In this document: positions 57,909 to 64,000 of the stretch, piece by piece | How the letters are laid out: every line of letters begins with the position of its first letter | Numbering within the stretch: the first letter of the stretch is position 1 | From: Actinomycetota bacterium | GTDB taxonomy: Bacteria; Actinomycetota; Actinomycetes; Streptosporangiales; Streptosporangiaceae | Length of the DNA stretch: 64,000 nt | NCBI GenBank assembly: GCA_027314515.1 | Contig: DAHVAR010000094.1 | Coordinates: forward strand, 1-64,000 | Reading direction: 5' to 3' | Translations under genes and position numbers: made by a program | The notes under the pieces: model-generated | What the model saw: the letters and a program-made list of their open reading frames with translations, nothing else | The model's database searches: none | What the model was told of the DNA's origin: nothing

Positions 57909-59027
57909 TTGAGATCGCCATATCGGTATGCGCTCGCCGGGCTTGCTGGCCTGGCGCTGCTGGCAGCTGGCTGCGGGTCGAGCACATCGGGCTCCAGCGG
58001 CGGAACGAACTGGTCGAAGGTCACCTCGGCGGCGGCCGGCGGCGGCATGAGCAAGCTCATCGCCGCCGCTAAGAAAGAGGGCACGCTGAACGTCATCGCC
58101 CTGCCGCCAACCTGGGCGAACTACGGCACCATCATTTCCGACTTCGAGAAGCTGTACGGGATCAAGGTCGTGTCCGCCCTGCCAGACGGCTCGAGCCAGC
58201 AAGAGGTCGACGCCGTGAAGACGGAGAACGGCACCGCCAAGGCACCCGACGTCCTCGACGTCGGCATGGCGGTGGCGCTGGCGAACACCAACCTGTTCGC
58301 CCCGTACCAGGTCAGCACCTGGAGTGGCATACCGGCCGCGCAGAAGGACCCGAGCGGCCGGTGGGTCCAGGACTACGGTGGCTACATGGCGGTCGGGTAC
58401 TCGAGCAAGTTCGGCACCATCACCTCGCTGAACCAGCTGCTGGGCCCGAAGTTCAAGAACGCTGTCGCGCTGAACGGCAACCCGACCGCGGCGAACGCCG
58501 CGCTGAACGGGGTCATGATGGCAAGCCTGGCTGAGGGCGGCTCCGCCAGCAGCATCGCCCAGGGCGTGAACTTCTTCCATCAGCTCAAGGTGAAGGGCAA
58601 CTTCTCCCCGGTGCAGGCGACCGGCGCAACCGTCAAGGCCGGCACGACTCCGGTCGTGTTCAACTGGGACTACCTCAACCTGCCGAGCTATGTCGGCGTG
58701 TCGAACTGGAAGGTGTTCATCCCACCGAACGCGGTACTCGGCGGCTACTACGCCCAGGCCATCAACAAGGACGCGCCGCACCCGGCAGCTGCCAGGCTGT
58801 GGGAGGAGTTCCTGTACTCGCAGGCCCCGGCCGGCGGGCAGAACCTCTGGCTGGACGGCGGCGCACGGCCGGTCGAGGAGGCGGCGATGACCGCCAACGG
58901 CACGATCAACAAGGCGGCCGCGGCGAAGCTGCCGCCGGTGATCGGTACACCGGTGTTCCTGTCCGAGGGCCAGGCTACGGCCGCCGCCAACTACCTGGCC
59001 ACCAACTGGGCCAAAGCCGTCAGCTAG
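57909..59027 (+). CDS. ABC transporter substrate-binding lipoprotein (family 1)
   Basis: A 372-residue lipoprotein. TTG at 57909 is the start, with AGGAGG five bases upstream. The signal peptide ends in the lipobox LLAAGC (Cys22). The mature part opens LIAAAKKEGTLNVIALPPTW, the usual start of the iron/polyamine/2-aminoethylphosphonate group of family 1 binding proteins, and has YGGYMAVGYSSKF and TPVVFNWDYLNLPSY. It would deliver solute to the two permeases downstream. The ligand is unknown. Confidence 0.9.
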   Translation: MRSPYRYALAGLAGLALLAAGCGSSTSGSSGGTNWSKVTSAAAGGGMSKLIAAAKKEGTLNVIALPPTWANYGTIISDFEKLYGIKVVSALPDGSSQQEVDAVKTENGTAKAPDVLDVGMAVALANTNLFAPYQVSTWSGIPAAQKDPSGRWVQDYGGYMAVGYSSKFGTITSLNQLLGPKFKNAVALNGNPTAANAALNGVMMASLAEGGSASSIAQGVNFFHQLKVKGNFSPVQATGATVKAGTTPVVFNWDYLNLPSYVGVSNWKVFIPPNAVLGGYYAQAINKDAPHPAAARLWEEFLYSQAPAGGQNLWLDGGARPVEEAAMTANGTINKAAAAKLPPVIGTPVFLSEGQATAAANYLATNWAKAVS

Positions 59028-59036
59028 CGAGGGAAT

Positions 59037-59903
59037 GTGGCGGTAGCTGCGACAACGAAGACCGGCGCCCGGCCATCACGGGCCGGGCGCCGGCTGGCTG
59101 TTCCGGCGTGGACCGGAACAGTTCCGTTCCTTGCCTACGTCGGCGTGTTCCTGCTGTGGCCGACCGGGATCGTGGTAGTCGACTCGCTCAAGAACCCGTC
59201 CGGCGCCTGGCAGCTGTCGAACATTACCGAGCTGGCTAATCCGCTGGTACGCGGTTACTTCATCGGCTCATTCAAGCTGTGCCTGCTGTCCTCGGTCGCC
59301 GGGGCGGTGCTCGGCGCGATCTTGGCCTATGCGGTGGCGTCCGGCAACCCCGATGGCGTCGTGCGGCGCCTTTACCTGGCCGCCTCGGGCGTGCTTGCCC
59401 AGTTCGGCGGGGTGACGCTGGCATTCGCCTTCCTGGTCCTGATCGGGCCGGTGGGCCTGCTGTTCCACGCGAGCTGGTTCTACGAGTTCCCGTGGGGCAT
59501 CGGCCTGATCTACACCTACTTCCAGATTCCGCTGATGGTGCTGGTCTTCCTGCCCGCTATCGACGGGCTCAAGATCCAGTGGCGTGAGGCGTCGGAGAAC
59601 CTCGGCGCGTCGGCCTGGCAGTACTGGCGGTACGTGGGCGGACCGCTGCTCGCCCCGGCGTTTCTCGGCGCGACGCTGCTGCTGTTCGCCAACGCGCTCT
59701 CCGCCTTCGCCACGATCGCGGCCTGGGAGAACCAGATTGCCTACGTCGTGCCGCAGCAGATCAGCACGGCGCTGTCGAGCGAGGTCGGGCTCAGCAACGT
59801 CAACGTCGCTGACCTGCTGGCCCTGGGAATGATCGTCATGGTCGCGATCGTCATGACCTTGTACGTGCTCCTGCAGCGAAGGGCGGCTCGATGGCTGCGC
59901 TAG
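59037..59903 (+). CDS. ABC transporter permease (first)
   Basis: A 288-residue permease with about six helices. The first (about residue 31-50) follows a basic N-terminus. The coupling EAA loop is WREASENLGASAWQYWRYVG at about residue 182. It belongs to the PotB/FbpB-like permeases of polyamine, iron and phosphonate importers. It starts with GTG nine bases after the binding-protein stop and overlaps the next permease by 13 bp. Confidence 0.9.
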   Translation: MAVAATTKTGARPSRAGRRLAVPAWTGTVPFLAYVGVFLLWPTGIVVVDSLKNPSGAWQLSNITELANPLVRGYFIGSFKLCLLSSVAGAVLGAILAYAVASGNPDGVVRRLYLAASGVLAQFGGVTLAFAFLVLIGPVGLLFHASWFYEFPWGIGLIYTYFQIPLMVLVFLPAIDGLKIQWREASENLGASAWQYWRYVGGPLLAPAFLGATLLLFANALSAFATIAAWENQIAYVVPQQISTALSSEVGLSNVNVADLLALGMIVMVAIVMTLYVLLQRRAARWLR

Positions 59904-60766
59904 CGCCGGTCGGCGAGGTAGTGCGGGAGCCTGCGGCCAGGCGGGCCGCCGGCGTATCGGCCCGTCGCCGCCGGCGGCTCAACGCGTTCCGTTACCTCGT
60001 CTTCACCGTATTCGGGCTGTTCTTCGCGCTGCCGCTGCTGGCAATGGCCCGTTTCTCGCTGGAAGGGGCGAAGCTCGGCACCTGGTCGCTGACAGCGTGG
60101 TCGCAGATCGCCTCCTATCAGGGCACCCAGGCCGTCGGCATCCCGCCGCTGATCAGCTCGATCGAGATTACGCTGGAGCTGGCCCTGATCACCTGCACGG
60201 TCATCGTGCTGTTGCTGGTCCCGACGATGATCTGGATCCGGCTGCGGGTCCGCTGGCTCAGCCGCACGTTCGAGTTCCTGTGCCTGCTGCCGCTGACCAT
60301 CCCGGCGATCGTGCTGGTGGTCGGCCTCGGGCCGATCTACAACAGGATCCAGCGGATCAGCCTGTCGTCGCTGATGCTGTTCTGGGTGTACGTGATCCTG
60401 GCACTGCCGTATGCCTACCGCGCGCTGGCTGCGGGGCTTGGCGGGCTCGACGTCACGACCCTGGCAGAGGCGGCCCGCAGCCTGGGCGCGCGGTGGCTCA
60501 CCGTGATAGTCCGGGTCATCGTGCCGAACATGTGGCAGGCCATACTCAACGCGCTGCTGCTCACCTCGGCGCTGGTACTCGGCGAGTTCACCATCGCCTA
60601 CCTGCTGCTGTACAACAACCTGCAGGTCGAGCTGTACTCCATCAGCCGAAATACGCCTAATGCTGGCGTGTTGTTCGCTACTTCTACCGCGGCGCTGGCG
60701 TTCGCGTTCGCGCTGCTGCTGATCCTTTCCTACGTCGGCCGCCGCCGTCGGCGCAGCCGGGGATGA
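59891..60766 (+). CDS. ABC transporter permease (second)
   Basis: A 291-residue permease, partner of the preceding one, with about six helices and the EAA loop TLAEAARSLGARWLTVIVRV near residue 195. The N-terminus is basic (RRAAGVSARRRRRLNAF) before the first helix. It is of the PotC type. The ATPase gene begins one base after its stop, confirming the operon. Confidence 0.9.
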   Translation: MAALAPVGEVVREPAARRAAGVSARRRRRLNAFRYLVFTVFGLFFALPLLAMARFSLEGAKLGTWSLTAWSQIASYQGTQAVGIPPLISSIEITLELALITCTVIVLLLVPTMIWIRLRVRWLSRTFEFLCLLPLTIPAIVLVVGLGPIYNRIQRISLSSLMLFWVYVILALPYAYRALAAGLGGLDVTTLAEAARSLGARWLTVIVRVIVPNMWQAILNALLLTSALVLGEFTIAYLLLYNNLQVELYSISRNTPNAGVLFATSTAALAFAFALLLILSYVGRRRRRSRG

Positions 60767-60767
60767 G

Positions 60768-61888
<1,121 letters not shown>

Positions 61889-61892
<4 letters not shown>

Positions 61893-63637
61893 CCGGCGCC
61901 GGCCAGCACGAGCCGGGCAGGCGCCCGCCGCTGACCACGGACCGATCCCTGACGTGGGGTCCAGTGCTGCGGCGCGGAGCCAGCGCGCCGTACCGGGCTG
62001 TGGCATTTGCCAGCGGCGAGCGGCACCTGGTCCGGGACGACTTTGCCGCGCTCACTTCCGGAGCCGGGCTGCAGGCAGTGCCCGGGCGGCCGCAGGCAGT
62101 GCCCGGGCCGGATGCAGCCGCCCGGCCGGAGCCGTGGCCGGGCACCGGCCGGCCATTGCTCAGCCTCGTCCATCTGACCGACCTCCAGCTTGCCGACGTC
62201 CAGTCCCCGACGCGCTTCGAGTTCCTCAACCGCTACTTCGCCGATCCGCGTTACGCCGAGATCGTGCCGGTGCAGCGACCGCAGGAGGCGCTGACGGCGC
62301 ACGCCGTGGACGCGATGCTGCGCACGGTCAACGAGGTAACCTGTCCGGCCAGCGGGATGGCGCCGGAGCTTGCGATCACTACTGGCGACGCCATCGACAA
62401 CGCGCAATGGAACGAGATGCAGATGTTCCTCGCGCTGTTCGACGGCGGGCTGGTGCGGGCCAACTCCGGCGGTCCCGGCTACGCCGGAGTCCAGGCGCTT
62501 GACTGGCCCGACGACGTGTTCTGGAAGCCGGACGGCCCGAGCGGGGACGGCCCCGACCTCTTCCGGCGGGAGTTCGGCTTCCCGCACCACCCGGGGTTGC
62601 TGCAGCGCGCGCTGCACGATTTCGCGGCCGGCGGGCTGCGCATGCCGTGGCTGTCGTGCTTCGGTAACCACGAGGCGCTGAACCAGGGCGTCGGAACGAT
62701 CACCCCGGCACTCGCCAGCGCGCTCGTCGGCGACCGGAAGCCACTGCAGCTGCCGCCCGGCTTCGACCATGATCGCGCGCTCGAGTTCTTCACCGAGCAG
62801 CCCGAGGCGTTCATGGCCGGCCCGGCCCGGACGGTGGCCGCCGACGCGCACCGATGGCCCATTACCAAGCGGGACTTCGTCGAGGCGCACTTCCGGCCGC
62901 AGGCCCGCCCGTTCGGGCACGGGTTCACTCAGCAGAACCGGCTTGACGCCACCGCTTACTACGTCTACGACACCCCGGCGGTGCGCTTCATCGCGCTGGA
63001 CACCAGTTGCGCGGCCGGCGGCGCGGCCGGGTGCCTTGACGCTGACCAGGCGCGGTGGCTGCAGGCCCGGCTCGCTGAGGTCCACTCGCGGTTCCACGAC
63101 GGGAACGGGCGCGACGTGCGAACCGGCAACGACGACCGGCTCGTCGTCCTGTTCTCCCACCACGGAGTCGACACGCTCAACAGCAGCCGGGCCGGCGGCT
63201 CGAGTGCCGCGGCCGAGCCGGTTCTCGGCGCCGCCGAACTGCTTGGGCTGCTGCACCGGTTCGGCAACGTCGTGCTCTGGCTGAACGGCCATACCCACAC
63301 CAACGCCGTCCGTGCGCGCCGCCACCCGGACGCTCCCCGGCGCGGGTTCTGGGAGGTGACAACCTCTGCCATCGTGGACTGGCCCTGTCAGGCCAGGCTT
63401 GTCGAGATCCTGGACTGCGGCAGCTACCTGTCCATCGTGTGCACGATGGTCGACCACGACACCCCGGCCGCTGCGCAGGTGCTGGCAACCGGCGACGACC
63501 TGGCCTCGCTGCACCGGGAACTGGCCGCCAACGTGCCGTTGATCGGCGCGGACTCTGCTCGGCCTGGCACCTGGACCGACCGCAACACCGAGCTGCGGAT
63601 ACCCGCGCCGTTCCCGCTGTCGCGGCTTCCCGGCTGA
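61889..63637 (+). CDS. Metallophosphoesterase (TIGR03767/PPA1498-like)
   Basis: A 582-residue calcineurin-like phosphoesterase with long inserts between its motifs: HLTDLQLADVQ (a glutamine replaces the usual second histidine), LAITTGDAIDN, CFGNHEAL, VVLFSHHGVD and LNGHTHTNAV. This order and spacing match the actinobacterial TIGR03767 group. Unlike many members there is no twin-arginine signal, so it should act in the cytoplasm. It is coupled to the importer ATPase by a 4-bp overlap, which suggests that the imported compound is a phosphate ester or phosphodiester broken down by this enzyme. Confidence 0.85.
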
Positions 63638-63762
63638 CGGCGGGACTGGTCAAGTTCGGGTTAAGGCGAAGGATGTTGCACCGATTCGGGCTAAAAAACC
63701 TACGCGATAAACCTCACCTGGCCCCGTTGGCGTGACGGGCTAGGTAGCCGGAGGCTGCGGCC

Positions 63763-64000
63763 TTGAACCTGGGCTTGCTCATCTTCATCGGCCTGGCGGC
63801 TCTGCTGGCCGTCGTGACCCTAATCTCGGACCTCGCCGGTGCCAGGGGGAGCAGGATCCGGGTCTGGCGCCGCTCCGCTCCGCTCGGGCCCGGGCAGCGG
63901 CTGATCGGGGCGGGGGTCTGCCTGGCGTGCGGCGCCATCTTCCTCGGCGAGCTTGCGCGATACCGGCACTGGCCCGGCCATCGGTTTCACCACATGCTCG
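63763..64000 (+). CDS. Membrane protein, 5' part only (runs off the window)
   Basis: TTG 63763 has GGAGG (63750-63754) eight bases upstream. The frame is open to the window edge: an N-terminal helix (LLIFIGLAALLAVVTLISDL), a basic loop (RGSRIRVWRRS) and a second helix (LIGAGVCLACGAIFLGELA). Family not recognised. The 125-bp gap before it contains TTCGGGTTAA and TTCGGGCTAA, related direct repeats in an AT-richer patch. Confidence 0.55.
   Translation, partial: MNLGLLIFIGLAALLAVVTLISDLAGARGSRIRVWRRSAPLGPGQRLIGAGVCLACGAIFLGELARYRHWPGHRFHHML

Overview
The window is GC-rich (about 70%) chromosomal DNA from an actinobacterium. The support is an Lsr2 nucleoid protein, a deazaflavin-dependent (Ddn-type) oxidoreductase, an SCO6745-family protein, a BlaI/M56 pair, a DUF3040-like protein, frequent GTG/TTG starts, GGAGG-type ribosome binding sites and TAnnnT -10 boxes, some apparently leaderless. 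The genus cannot be fixed. No rRNA, tRNA, CRISPR array or replication origin was seen.

Layout. (1) 122-4454: amidohydrolase, FAD oxidoreductase, quinone-oxidoreductase-like MDR protein and a VOC protein. (2) 4464-10180: an island-like segment. Fragments of a LamG domain and an alpha/beta hydrolase lie on one side, and a truncated HTH gene, a frameshifted TniQ gene and an IstA-like fragment on the other. Between them are a small membrane protein, an ABC-2 exporter and a divergent NarL-type two-component system. (3) 10384-24214: a catabolic block with a MarR regulator, a fused [2Fe-2S]/molybdopterin hydroxylase, a C-C-bond hydrolase resembling the nicotine-pathway enzyme, an LVIVD protein, and a six-gene operon (HIBADH-like, M24 protein, aldehyde dehydrogenase, VOC, fused E1, E2). 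(4) 24335-33089: mixed genes, including SnoaL-like, SDR, a BlaI/M56 pair divergent from a DUF929 protein, a baeRF protein, and formaldehyde dehydrogenase with a DJ-1/PfpI protein. (5) 33240-46943: a cell-envelope polysaccharide region with a GH8 lipoprotein, a MalT-like LuxR regulator flanked by a dispersed 45-bp repeat, GT2 and GT39 glycosyltransferases, a repeat-bearing surface protein, a PAS histidine kinase with response regulator, a truncated IS630-type transposase and a GH5 glucanase. (6) 47025-54219: thiolase, Lsr2, then LigA/LigB-type extradiol dioxygenase, CoA-transferase, IclR regulator and amidohydrolase. (7) 54538-56437: two universal stress proteins and a CBS-BON protein. (8) 56682-63637: a LacI regulator and the polyamine/iron/phosphonate-type ABC importer it probably controls, ending in a metallophosphoesterase. 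A membrane protein gene runs off the right edge.

How the genes may work together. The most notable non-coding signal is a LacI-type near-palindrome, about TGCAATCGTTTGCA. It occurs three times, each time directly upstream of a TAnnnT -10 box, before the FAD oxidoreductase, the molybdenum hydroxylase and the six-gene operon. This suggests that units spread over 14 kb form one regulon for breaking down an unknown, perhaps N-heteroaromatic or aminoalkyl, substrate. A second palindrome, GTCCGC-N3-GCGGAC, occurs before the CoA-transferase and between iclR and the amidohydrolase, and probably marks the IclR regulon. A 26-bp perfect palindrome lies between the DUF929 gene and blaI. All functional calls come from reading motifs by eye; no database search was run.
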